NCBI GenBank assembly: GCA_003165595.1
Contig: PLWQ01000025.1
Coordinates: 137,548-201,547, forward strand
Length of the DNA stretch: 64,000 nt
Direction: 5' to 3'
Source: Fibrobacterota bacterium
GTDB lineage: Bacteria; Fibrobacterota; Chitinivibrionia; Chitinivibrionales; FEN-1185
The translations under genes and the position numbers were made by a program. The notes under the pieces were generated by a model, which was not told the origin of the DNA, ran no database searches, and saw only the letters and a program-made list of their open reading frames with translations. Of the stretch, positions 16,082 to 24,399 are shown one piece after another (the first letter of the stretch is position 1; each line of letters opens with the position of its first letter).

Positions 16082-17536
16082 GTGGATTCCATCGTTCTCG
16101 TAAATCCGCCCATGAGTCTAACCGAGCGATACGGCCGGCTGGCGGCTGCCGGGAGCACAATGCCCCCGCTGGCGCTTTGCTCGCTTGCCGCCGTGTGCCG
16201 CAACAACGGGTTTGCTGTTTCAATCATTGACGCGGCCTGCGGCGAGCTATCGCACGAACAGGTTGTCGACGCGCTGGTTTCCCGCAAGCCCCGGTATGTC
16301 GGCATAACTGCCATGACCTGCGGGATACACAGCGCGGCCAGAATTGCCAATTTGATAAAACGGAAACGTCCGGATATTCTGACCCTCATCGGCGGCCCCC
16401 ATGTGACCGCGTTGCCGGCGGAAACGATGAGGATTTTTCCCGAGTTCGATGTGGGATGCATCGGAGAGGGGGAAGAAACGCTTGTCGATTATATGCGGGC
16501 CATGCAAGCCGGCTCTTCTGGTGACAATGTCTCTGGCCTTGTGCATAGAAAGGGCGGCGCAATTTGCCTGTCCGGCGCAAGGCCGTTTATTGAAGACTTG
16601 AATTCTCTTCCGTTCCCAGCCTGGGATCTCCTTGAAGGATTTCCCGACAGATATGTTCCTGCCGCAATTCGATGCAGGAGATTGCCTGCAAGCCACCTGG
16701 TCACGTCGCGCGGCTGTCCCATGAAATGCACGTTCTGCGATCGCTCGGTATTCGGGAACCGGTACCGGCTTTTCAGTGTTGAATATACGTTTGAAATGAT
16801 AAAGACCTTGGTGAATACGTACAATGTGCGGGACATACTTTTCGAAGACGATAGTTTTACGCTTCACAAAGAAAGGGTGCTTGCTCTCTGCGAATTGATA
16901 GGAAAGAACAATCTGCGGTTCTCTTGGTCGTGCCTCGGACGCGTCGATTCAATAGATGCGACTCTCTTAAAGATCATGAGGCGGGCGGGTTGCTGGCAAA
17001 TCGGATTCGGCATCGAAAGCGGAAACGCGGGGATTCTTGACAGTGTGCATAAAAGCATCGATCTCGATCGCATCCGTGAAGCGCTTGCGGTTACCAGGCG
17101 GGCTCGCATACTCACCAAGGGGTTCTTTGTGCTCGGGCTGCCGCACGAAACTCCCGACAGCATAAGGGAAACGATACGATTTGCCAAAACGGTGGCTCTC
17201 AACGACATCAGCGTGTCCTTCTGCACGCCATTTCCCGGCACTGTTCTGGGCGAACACGCGCGTGAGTCGGGCGATGTCGACCCGGACTGGAACAAGATGA
17301 ATCTGATGAATGCCGTGTTTGTGCCCAAGGGCTTCACGAAAAAGCAACTGGAAGAATTTCATGCCGCGTTTTTTAGGCAGTTCTATTTCCGGCCGGGGAT
17401 CATTCTGGATTACGTGTTCAGGTGCATTCGGAATCCAGGGTTGCTGTGGCGAATCCTTTGGATTCTGCCGTCGTTCTTCCACCCGGCATTCCGTAAGGCT
17501 GCTCGCTCCCGACCTCTCGTATCCACGCACCGTTAA
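16082..17536 (+). CDS. B12-binding-domain radical SAM protein
   Basis: 484 aa. An N-terminal cobalamin-binding Rossmann domain (IVLVNPPMSL..., YVGITAMTCGIHSAARIANLIK, TLIGGPHVTALPAET, GEGEETL) is followed by the radical SAM core with CPMKCTFC (CxxxCxxC for the 4Fe-4S cluster, about residue 214). DILFEDDSFT and GFGIESGN come later in the barrel. Class B enzymes of this kind methylate unreactive carbons or make C-C bonds. In a glycan locus it may modify a sugar or lipid. The GTG at 16082 with GGAG eight bases upstream is preferred to the TTG at 16058. Its end overlaps the opposing GtrA gene by 4 bp. Confidence 0.85.
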   Translation: MDSIVLVNPPMSLTERYGRLAAAGSTMPPLALCSLAAVCRNNGFAVSIIDAACGELSHEQVVDALVSRKPRYVGITAMTCGIHSAARIANLIKRKRPDILTLIGGPHVTALPAETMRIFPEFDVGCIGEGEETLVDYMRAMQAGSSGDNVSGLVHRKGGAICLSGARPFIEDLNSLPFPAWDLLEGFPDRYVPAAIRCRRLPASHLVTSRGCPMKCTFCDRSVFGNRYRLFSVEYTFEMIKTLVNTYNVRDILFEDDSFTLHKERVLALCELIGKNNLRFSWSCLGRVDSIDATLLKIMRRAGCWQIGFGIESGNAGILDSVHKSIDLDRIREALAVTRRARILTKGFFVLGLPHETPDSIRETIRFAKTVALNDISVSFCTPFPGTVLGEHARESGDVDPDWNKMNLMNAVFVPKGFTKKQLEEFHAAFFRQFYFRPGIILDYVFRCIRNPGLLWRILWILPSFFHPAFRKAARSRPLVSTHR

Positions 17537-17976
17537 CGAGGCCGGGCCTCTTTTCCGTCGCTCGTTTCTGCTGCGCCGAATACCGCAGCTTTCATGGCTG
17601 CGTAGTTTATGGCGGCAGCCACGGCAGCCACAATAATATTCATGACAAAATAGTGGACATGGAGTTTCTGGACGCCGGTAAACAACAGCGCATTTGCAAT
17701 GGCCAGGATTGCCACCTGCAAAATGATGTAGCGTATGCCTTGTTTGACATGAGCCGTTGTGTAATTCTTGAAAACCAGATATTTGTTAATGGCATAGGAA
17801 TACACGTAGGCCACTCCGCCCGCGATGTTGGAAGCGATCAGGTAGTTTACTTTAAATAATTCAACCAGGGCCAGCAACACGCCCCAGCACAGCACGGCGG
17901 TTGAGCAGCCGCCGATTCCGTATCGGACGATTTCCGGCATCGTTTTTTTGAAAGAAAAGTGTTTCGGCAACCGCAT
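17533..17976 (-). CDS. GtrA-like membrane protein
   Basis: 147 aa with four hydrophobic segments and the family signature: VRYGIGGCSTAVLCWGVLLALVE at the start, AYVYSYAINKYLVFKNY in the middle (the NKYWVF-like motif) and a last helix INYAAMKAAVFG. GtrA proteins are thought to flip polyprenyl-phosphate sugars for periplasmic glycosyltransferases. It follows the GT2 gene at 17986 by 9 bp on the same strand, a common GtrA-GT2 pairing, and there are GT-C enzymes nearby that would use such donors. Confidence 0.85.
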   Translation of the reverse strand: MRLPKHFSFKKTMPEIVRYGIGGCSTAVLCWGVLLALVELFKVNYLIASNIAGGVAYVYSYAINKYLVFKNYTTAHVKQGIRYIILQVAILAIANALLFTGVQKLHVHYFVMNIIVAAVAAAINYAAMKAAVFGAAETSDGKEARPR

Positions 17977-17985
17977 TACAAGGCC

Positions 17986-18756
17986 CTATTTTAGGAGTCG
18001 GTTGAGAATGGAATATGCTACAAGTAGTTTGAGGTAATTGCAGTAGTGGACGGCAAAAGCAAGCGGGTGCGAACCTCGGTACTTTTTAGCGGCCAGTAGA
18101 GCGCGCGTTGCGGGAAAATTGCGAAAGGAACCGGTCATGGAGCCGCGGCTTACCCGGAAAGAGGCCAGGTATTCCTTGACAACATACAGTTTGTGTTGCG
18201 ATGCGATGCTTAACCATATCGCATACTCGGTCGTTGCATAGATGTCGAAGGGCCCCAGCTCCGACATAAGTGATGTCTTGAAGAAGACCGCCATGGCGCT
18301 TAAATAGCATTCAGTCAAGAGAAGATTGAAGCTGTGATGCCTAAGCAGAAAATTTTTGTACAAGGTAATCCATCGTCGTATTTCGTTGCCATCGTCATTG
18401 ATAATCCCGCAATAGCCGGCAACCCAAGCGCAATCGACATGTTCCGAAAATGTCTTGAAGACCTGTTCAAATGCCCCGGGTTTGAAGCAGTCGTCCGCCG
18501 GCAGCATGACAATAATGTCGCCGGTGGCCATCCGACAACCTTTGTTGAAAGCGTCGCCCGTTCCTTTGTCCGGCTCGGAAATCCATTTGAGATGCGGGTA
18601 GGATTTTAGAATCGAAACGGTGGCGTCAGTGGAGCCGCCATCAACCACGATATGTTCGTACGGTACATTGCCTTGAGCAAGAACGCTTTCGATCGCCGTT
18701 CGAATATGTTTTTCCCCATTGAGGACAGGCGTAATTATGTTTATTTTATGTGTCAT
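17986..18756 (-). CDS. Glycosyltransferase family 2
   Basis: 256-aa GT-A enzyme: NIITPVLNGEKHIRTAIESVLAQ, HIVVDGGSTDATVSIL, WISEPDKGTGDAFNKGC and IIVMLPADDCF, where ADD takes the place of the metal-binding DxD. WcaA/WbbD-like enzymes with the DGGSTD variant are common in O-antigen loci and transfer hexoses or deoxy sugars. It probably forms a two-gene unit with the GtrA-like gene, and is divergent from the split-transketolase operon. Confidence 0.87.
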   Translation of the reverse strand: MTHKINIITPVLNGEKHIRTAIESVLAQGNVPYEHIVVDGGSTDATVSILKSYPHLKWISEPDKGTGDAFNKGCRMATGDIIVMLPADDCFKPGAFEQVFKTFSEHVDCAWVAGYCGIINDDGNEIRRWITLYKNFLLRHHSFNLLLTECYLSAMAVFFKTSLMSELGPFDIYATTEYAIWLSIASQHKLYVVKEYLASFRVSRGSMTGSFRNFPATRALLAAKKYRGSHPLAFAVHYCNYLKLLVAYSILNRLLK

Positions 18757-18856
18757 GGGATGATTGTAAATTAAGCTGTGCGCACCGGAATACGAATCGG
18801 CGATTTTGCATTTGCGAAAAACCTCGCTTTACTCTGCCGGGCAGAAGCGCGTATCC

Positions 18857-18884
18857 TTGACTTTTCCAGATATAATTGTAGAAT
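18857..18884 (+). promoter_or_regulatory. Promoter of the split-transketolase operon
   Basis: TTGACT (18857-18862), 16 bp, TAGAAT (18879-18884): five of six matches in each hexamer. The ribosome site GAAGGA (18891-18896) and ATG at 18906 follow closely, leaving a very short leader. Confidence 0.6.
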
Positions 18885-18905
18885 ACGGGTGAAGGATTTT
18901 GGCAC

Positions 18906-19667
18906 ATGAAGAATCTGAGAGAAGCAATAGTAGTAGCTGCTGCAAGCGCTGGAGAGGGCCATATTCCGAGCGCCCTTTCCATTCTGGATATTTTATGGGT
19001 TCTGTACGACAAGGTTTTGAAGATAGATCCTTTGCATCCGACCAAACCGGATCGCGACAGGTTCGTACTCAGCAAGGGGCAGGGCGCTCTCGGGTTATAT
19101 GTCGTTCTTGCCGCAAAAGGATTCTTCCAACACAAAGATCTGGACACCTTTGCGACTTTTAACAGCATCCTGGGCGGACATCCGGATCGGAACAAAATTC
19201 CCGGTGTTGAGGCTTCGACCGGTTCGCTGGGCCACGGCTTTCCGATTGCGGTCGGCATGGCTATGGGTTTGCGTGTGCAGCGGTCTTCCTCCCGCGTGTT
19301 TACGCTGATCGGTGACGGGGAGGCGAATGAAGGCAGCGTTTGGGAATCGGCGTTGCTGGCCGCGCACCATAAACTTTCAAATCTTTGCTGCATTATCGAT
19401 TACAATCATTCGACGGATCGCGCGTTACTCGTTGGAAACATTGCCGCAAAGTTTGGCGCGTTTGATTGGGAATGCATTTCGGTAAACGGTCACGATCAAA
19501 ACGAGTTGCTTGCGGCCTTGACCCGCGAGAGAACGAATCGACCTCTGGCGATTGTTGCCCGTACGGTAAAGGGATTCGGGTGCGCACGCATGGAAAACAA
19601 TCCGGAATGGCATCACAAAGCGCCAACCCCAGAACAGCTACCGGCCCTTCTGGAGTCTCTTCGATGA
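18906..19667 (+). CDS. Transketolase-like N-terminal subunit (thiamine-diphosphate binding)
   Basis: 253 aa. It covers the pyrophosphate-binding half of transketolase: AGEGHIPSALSILDIL, RFVLSKGQGALGLYVVLA, EASTGSLGHGFPIAVGMA and the ThDP motif GDGEANEGSVWESALLAAHH, ending with the NNPEWHHKAPT region. Full transketolase is about 660 aa; here the second half is a separate gene whose ATG overlaps this stop (ATGA). Such split transketolases sit in nucleotide-sugar loci and probably move a two-carbon unit onto, or from, a sugar intermediate rather than serve central metabolism. Two epimerase genes follow in the same operon. Confidence 0.88.
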   Translation: MKNLREAIVVAAASAGEGHIPSALSILDILWVLYDKVLKIDPLHPTKPDRDRFVLSKGQGALGLYVVLAAKGFFQHKDLDTFATFNSILGGHPDRNKIPGVEASTGSLGHGFPIAVGMAMGLRVQRSSSRVFTLIGDGEANEGSVWESALLAAHHKLSNLCCIIDYNHSTDRALLVGNIAAKFGAFDWECISVNGHDQNELLAALTRERTNRPLAIVARTVKGFGCARMENNPEWHHKAPTPEQLPALLESLR

Positions 19668-20548
19668 ACATGCGCCAACAGATGGTATCAACGGTTGAAG
19701 GCGTTCTCCGGAGCGATGTCCGCACCATGCTTTTGCTGGGAGACATCGGTGTCTTTGGGTTCAGGAATGCGTTTGAGGCATTTCCCGAACGCGTGCTCAA
19801 CATCGGCATTCTCGAACAGGCGACCATCGGCGTTGCGGCAGGGTTATCATTGTGCAACATGATTCCCATTGTTCATAGCATTGCTCCATTTCTCGTTGAA
19901 CGCGCTTTCGAACAATTGAAAATTGACTTTGGCTATCAGAAGACCGGCGGCAACTTTATCAGCGTTGGAGCCTCGTACGATTACGCAGCATTGGGGTGCA
20001 CGCATCATTGTCCCGGGGATGTCGGCATTTTAAAAAATTGCCCGGGCATGGAAATTGTTGTTCCGGGCACCGCGTCGGAGTTCGATACGCTGTTTCGACG
20101 GACGTACGCAAACGGATCGCCCACCTACTATCGCTTGAGCGAACGATCCAATGCAATGAGTTGCGATGTTTCCTTTGGAAAGGCCACGGTCATACGCAAA
20201 GGCGAGGGACTCACCGTTGTTGCGGTTGGACCCCTGCTCGATACGGTTCTTGAAGCCGGTAAGGATCTTGACATAACCATACTCTATTACACAACAGTAG
20301 CGCCCTTTGACGCCCAGACGCTCAAGGATAATGCGGGCTCATCTAAACTATTGTTGTGTGAACCATATTATAGCGGCGTATCGGCAGCCGACATACAAGC
20401 GGCGCTCTTTCCCGCTCCGGTCTCGATTGATTTCGCAGGAATTCCTTTCCGCTTTTTAACGCAATACGGCAGCTGCGCAGAGCATGACGAGGCCCTCGGG
20501 CTAACGGCCGGCCGAATACGGTCACGCATGCAAAGGATGATGGCATGA
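19664..20548 (+). CDS. Transketolase-like C-terminal subunit (pyrimidine-binding)
   Basis: 294 aa, the second half of a split transketolase. It has MLLLGDIGVFGFRNAF, then RVLNIGILEQATIGVAAGLS, where Glu is the residue that activates the thiamine ring. Next come HSIAPFLVERAFEQLKIDFGYQ and GCTHHCPGDVGILKNCPGMEIVVPG, and a transketolase C-domain. The ATG at 19664 overlaps the upstream stop and a longer frame starting inside the first subunit is rejected. The pair should assemble into an alpha2-beta2 enzyme. Its stop overlaps the start of the epimerase at 20545. Confidence 0.87.
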   Translation: MNMRQQMVSTVEGVLRSDVRTMLLLGDIGVFGFRNAFEAFPERVLNIGILEQATIGVAAGLSLCNMIPIVHSIAPFLVERAFEQLKIDFGYQKTGGNFISVGASYDYAALGCTHHCPGDVGILKNCPGMEIVVPGTASEFDTLFRRTYANGSPTYYRLSERSNAMSCDVSFGKATVIRKGEGLTVVAVGPLLDTVLEAGKDLDITILYYTTVAPFDAQTLKDNAGSSKLLLCEPYYSGVSAADIQAALFPAPVSIDFAGIPFRFLTQYGSCAEHDEALGLTAGRIRSRMQRMMA

Positions 20549-21579
20549 ACCCGCTTCTCGACGCCATTGCCGCTGACGCCCGGGACATTGTGTCAAAAAT
20601 CGATTGTACCGGTTTACGCGGGAAGACCGTGCTCATAACCGGCGCCTCGGGACTAATCGGCGTCAATGTTCTTGCCTGTCTTCGCGAGTTGGCGCAGACG
20701 TTCCGAAACGAATGTTCCGTTGTGGCGACGATGCAAAGCGCGCCAGCCGATTTCATTGAGGCACTGTGCGATTTTCCCGCATGCACCGTGATACGGGGAG
20801 ATTTGACCGATCAATCGTTCTATGAATCCCTGCCTCGTGCGCATATCATCATCCATGCCGCAGGATACGGACAGCCCGCTTTGTTCACGCAGAATCCGGT
20901 TAAGACCCTGCAACTCAACACACAGTCGACATTCGCCCTGTTTTCGAAATTGCTCCCGTCCGGAAGATTCCTGTTTCTAAGCACCAGCGAACTGTACAGT
21001 GGCTGCACGTCGCCACCGTTCGTCGAATCCCAAATCGGATCAACGGATGTTTCACATCCACGCGCCTGCTATATTGAGGGGAAACGGTGCGGAGAGGCTA
21101 TTGTCAATGCGTACCGGTCGCAAGGCGTAGCGGCAAAATCCGCGCGGCTGTGCCTGGCTTATGGTCCCGGAACTCGACCGGGAGACAAACGAGTGCTTAA
21201 CTCATTTATTCAAAGAGCGCTCGCGGGGCAAATTGACATGCTGGACAGCGGATCGGCCAGGCGAACCTATTGTTACGTAGCTGACGCGGTTGAATTGCTT
21301 TGGAAAATTCTTCTGTTCGGAACCGATTGCGTCTACAACGTCGGGGGTGAATCCGACGTTACGATTTTGGAACTTGCCCGGAAAATCGGCGGCTACCTGC
21401 ACGTGCCGGTGAATGCGCCGCCAACGCCTCCGTTTTTGACCGATGCCCCACAGGACGTTCGCTTGGACATGTCCAAAACGAACCGGGAATTCGGAAAAAC
21501 AGCCGGTGTGCCGTTCGATGTGGGCCTGGCCAGGACAATCGAATGGCAAAAAATATTGTACGGCGAGACTCTGCCATAA
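20545..21579 (+). CDS. NAD-dependent epimerase/dehydratase (UDP-glucuronate decarboxylase-like SDR)
   Basis: 344-aa extended SDR. VLITGASGLIGVNVL is the NAD site (GxxGxxG), FLSTSELYSG holds the active-site Ser/Thr strand, and CYIEGKRCGE supplies the YxxxK catalytic pair. RTYCYVADAVELLWKIL is the usual late block. Overall spacing is nearest to UDP-glucuronate decarboxylase and dTDP-glucose dehydratase relatives, but the NDP-sugar is not readable. ATG overlaps the previous stop (ATGA), so it is translationally tied to the split transketolase. Confidence 0.85.
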   Translation: MNPLLDAIAADARDIVSKIDCTGLRGKTVLITGASGLIGVNVLACLRELAQTFRNECSVVATMQSAPADFIEALCDFPACTVIRGDLTDQSFYESLPRAHIIIHAAGYGQPALFTQNPVKTLQLNTQSTFALFSKLLPSGRFLFLSTSELYSGCTSPPFVESQIGSTDVSHPRACYIEGKRCGEAIVNAYRSQGVAAKSARLCLAYGPGTRPGDKRVLNSFIQRALAGQIDMLDSGSARRTYCYVADAVELLWKILLFGTDCVYNVGGESDVTILELARKIGGYLHVPVNAPPTPPFLTDAPQDVRLDMSKTNREFGKTAGVPFDVGLARTIEWQKILYGETLP

Positions 21580-21591
21580 GGGGAAGAGAAT

Positions 21592-22512
21592 ATGGGAATC
21601 ACCATGGTTACCGGAGCGAACGGTCTCGTGGGTTATGCGTTGCGGCAAATGCACGAGCCGGATCTCGCCTATGTCTCTCGCGCCGACGCCGATCTTACGG
21701 ATTTCAATCAGACGAAGGCGCTGTTCAACCGCGTTCAACCGGACCGCGTCATTCATTGCGCCGCCGAGGTGGGCGGCATCGGCGGGAATATGATTCATTC
21801 CGGCGAATACTTCCGGAATAATATCATGATTAATTTAAACGTTCTCGAATGCGCTCGGTTGGCGGGAGTAAAGAAGCTCATTTCCTTTATGTCAACATGC
21901 GTGTTCCCGGATTCATGCACGTATCCCCTTAATGAAAGGGACTTGCATAACGGACCGCCACATCCTTCAAATTTCGGTTATGCATACGCAAAGCGGATGC
22001 TTGAAGTGCAGAGCAGTGCCTATAGAAAAGAATGGCAATGCGATTTTATCGTGGCGATTCCGACAAATATCTACGGCCCCAACGACAATTGGAGCCTGCA
22101 CGACGGTCACGTAATTCCCTCGCTTGTTCATCGGTGCTACCTTGCGAAGAAGAACGGCGAAGATCTTACGGTATGGGGCAGTGGAACTCCTCTGCGCGAA
22201 TTCGTTTTTGCAAACGATATCGCTCAACTCGCTGCTTGGGCGCTCAACCGATACAGCGAGGATTCTCCTATAATCTTTACGTCGGGTATCGAAATTTCGA
22301 TACGGGACGTGGTTGAAAATATCGCAGGCGCGCTTAACTTCAAAGGTTCGCTCATTTTTGATCCGTCAAAGCCCGACGGCCAGTTCCGCAAGCCCTCCGA
22401 TCCGACCAAGCTTAAGAAATACCTTCCCGATTTTGAATTCACCGGCATTGAAAAGGGCATAACGAATACCGTTGAGTGGTTTGAAGCACATTACCCGAAC
22501 GTGCGGATGTAA
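21592..22512 (+). CDS. GDP-L-fucose synthase-like SDR (epimerase/reductase)
   Basis: 306-aa extended SDR with TMVTGANGLVGYAL, then HCAAEVGGIGGNMIHSGEYFRNN, which is a near-signature of GDP-4-keto-6-deoxymannose 3,5-epimerase/4-reductase. FMSTCVFPDSCTYP and YAYAKRMLE (YxxxK) follow, then NIYGPNDNW and GTPLREFVFANDIA. The related enzymes make GDP-L-fucose or GDP-L-colitose. No GDP-mannose 4,6-dehydratase gene lies in the window, so the substrate may differ here. GGGGAAGAG precedes the ATG. Confidence 0.85.
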   Translation: MGITMVTGANGLVGYALRQMHEPDLAYVSRADADLTDFNQTKALFNRVQPDRVIHCAAEVGGIGGNMIHSGEYFRNNIMINLNVLECARLAGVKKLISFMSTCVFPDSCTYPLNERDLHNGPPHPSNFGYAYAKRMLEVQSSAYRKEWQCDFIVAIPTNIYGPNDNWSLHDGHVIPSLVHRCYLAKKNGEDLTVWGSGTPLREFVFANDIAQLAAWALNRYSEDSPIIFTSGIEISIRDVVENIAGALNFKGSLIFDPSKPDGQFRKPSDPTKLKKYLPDFEFTGIEKGITNTVEWFEAHYPNVRM

Positions 22513-22513
22513 A

Positions 22514-23479
22514 ATGCTGCCGAACGGGAAATTCGAAGACGGCGTGATCAAATCGCTAATCGCGGATGATTTTGAGGTACTTTTTAGGACCTCCTTGTCG
22601 GAATGTATACGAAGAAGAGTGTCCGAATTTGCATTAATGTATCGTGAAGTAACGGATGAGGAATACGAATCCTGTCTGCTGACCATACTCCGGGCCATAC
22701 ACGACCCGGCTATTCCAAAAGCCGGTGCGCATCGCCAGGATAATTGGGAAAAGGGGTGGTTGGAAAATTTTCATGCTTGGGAGGCCACGGCAGGAGGCAA
22801 AGGTGCAAAAATTAATGCCATCCTTCCCCGTTATTTCGGCAAATACGGTTTCCTGAGAATCAACAGAACGCTTATCCGGCCCTTATCCGATAACTTCGAA
22901 TACTTTTCCCTGTGCCTCATTACCGATTGGCTCTTTGACGTTTATATGCGAAAAGCCGGATCGATTTACGAATTCGGCTGCGGAACGGGATATCATCTGG
23001 TCCGCTTGAGAAACTACAATCCCACGGCGTCGCTTTTCGGTCTGGATTGGGCCCCGGCATCGCAAAAAATCATTTCGAGCCTGGCTTCGCAGGGATATGT
23101 GACGAATATGCAAGGACTGCGTTTCGACTATTTCAATCCGGATCAGAACATCCGTCTTGCGGCAGACTCAATTGTCTATACGGTAGCGTCGCTGGAGCAG
23201 TTGGGAAGAGATTTCAACCCGTTCCTGGCATATCTGTTGCGGAACAGACCGAGCCTCTGCGTGCATGTCGAGCCCATAGCGGAGTTACTTGACAAAAGCA
23301 ACATCTTGGATTTTTTATCCATTGAATATTTCCAAAAACGTAATTATTTGACGGGATTTCTGGATCGATTGCATGCGCTAAAAGCGGAAGGGAAAATCGA
23401 TATTGTCCTGGAACAACGCTCCTTTATCGGCAGTCTTCTCATAGACGGATACTCCATTGTTGTCTGGAAGCCTGTTTAA
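22514..23479 (+). CDS. SAM-dependent methyltransferase
   Basis: 321 aa. The N-terminal 140 residues are unfamiliar (RHPQDNWEKGW-like loop) and may bind the acceptor. Motif I is IYEFGCGTGYHLVRL, followed by LFGLDWAPASQKII and SIVYTVASLEQLG. The C-terminus ends in GSLLIDGYSIVVWKPV, a usual final strand of the fold. The ATG at 22514 lies 1 bp after the previous stop; a longer frame would overlap that gene in a different frame. It is the last gene of the sugar operon and probably methylates the sugar product or the transferred residue. Confidence 0.78.
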   Translation: MLPNGKFEDGVIKSLIADDFEVLFRTSLSECIRRRVSEFALMYREVTDEEYESCLLTILRAIHDPAIPKAGAHRQDNWEKGWLENFHAWEATAGGKGAKINAILPRYFGKYGFLRINRTLIRPLSDNFEYFSLCLITDWLFDVYMRKAGSIYEFGCGTGYHLVRLRNYNPTASLFGLDWAPASQKIISSLASQGYVTNMQGLRFDYFNPDQNIRLAADSIVYTVASLEQLGRDFNPFLAYLLRNRPSLCVHVEPIAELLDKSNILDFLSIEYFQKRNYLTGFLDRLHALKAEGKIDIVLEQRSFIGSLLIDGYSIVVWKPV

Positions 23480-23605
23480 GCCGTAATCCTCGCTATTCTT
23501 GCCATTCGCTTTTATCTCTGCCGGCATAACGGTTTGCGCGACGAACATCCTTACAAGTCCAAAGGAAATTCCGAGTTCACTGTTAACGTTCGAAGCCTCC
23601 CCACG

Positions 23606-24265
23606 TTACGTTTTGGCAACCAGACATTGCGTGTCCCAAAGCTCAAGAATTTGCTCAGGTTTGTCGGCAAAAAAGTCGGCAAACGCCTTTCTTACTCCCA
23701 AAAGGGTGCGGTAGTCGTGAGACAAGATGAACCCACCGCGAGTCATCCTTGGGTAGAAGAACCGAAGACAATCGAGCGTGCTCTTATAGATATCAACGTC
23801 AATATGCACCATCGAAAATGTACAATTCAGCACAGCATTTGCGGTTTCCGGGAAACACCCTTTATGGTAATAAACATTCTGGAAACCCGAAAGAAACGCT
23901 TGAACCGCTTCGATGGAAGTATCGGCAAAATCTCCTTGACGATGTCTGTCAACGCGTTTGTCTACCATCGGCATGCCGGCAAAAGTATCGAAGAGATGCA
24001 GGTTCCTTTGCCCCTTAAACTCACAAATGATCCTTGCGCTTCCTCCTCTATAGACACCTACTTCCGCGAGGTCCCCCCTCAGCTTGCCTGATTGTTCTAC
24101 CAATTTGTAGACGTTATGCATTTCCCGCATGGTCAAGGTCTTCCTGTTTCGAAGGCGGCGGTCTCCGAAACAAGCCAGAAACGCCTTGTCTTCACGTATA
24201 ATGTGTTTGGAGACAATGGTATCAATTGATGTTCTCACCCTGTTTAGACATCTTCCAATGATCAT
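23606..24265 (-). CDS. TylF/MycF-type O-methyltransferase
   Basis: 219 aa. GDLAEVGVYRGGSARII (motif I), NLHLFDTFAGMP, then FSMVHIDVDIYKSTLDCLRFFYPRMTRGGFILSHDY, where Asp residues bind the metal. These blocks identify the macrocin-O-methyltransferase family, metal-dependent enzymes that methylate sugar hydroxyls. It converges on the sugar operon (126 bp apart). With the FkbM-type genes at 3.5-5.4 kb this makes sugar O-methylation a repeated theme of the locus. Confidence 0.87.
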   Translation of the reverse strand: MIIGRCLNRVRTSIDTIVSKHIIREDKAFLACFGDRRLRNRKTLTMREMHNVYKLVEQSGKLRGDLAEVGVYRGGSARIICEFKGQRNLHLFDTFAGMPMVDKRVDRHRQGDFADTSIEAVQAFLSGFQNVYYHKGCFPETANAVLNCTFSMVHIDVDIYKSTLDCLRFFYPRMTRGGFILSHDYRTLLGVRKAFADFFADKPEQILELWDTQCLVAKT

Positions 24266-24399
24266 AAGAATCTTCCTTAGTAGTAAACGTCATGTGTTTG
24301 TTTGCGGGCATAACCCGCGAGGTTAATCAATAGGTGGAATCTTTTGCCCCACGGAAATTACTGCTCAACAGGCCTTGCAGGCAATCGGCCGTTGCCTCG

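Noticed and set aside
18906-20548. Transketolase broken by a frameshift
   Set aside because: The ATGA overlap, intact motifs in both halves and the known occurrence of split transketolases point to two real subunits.
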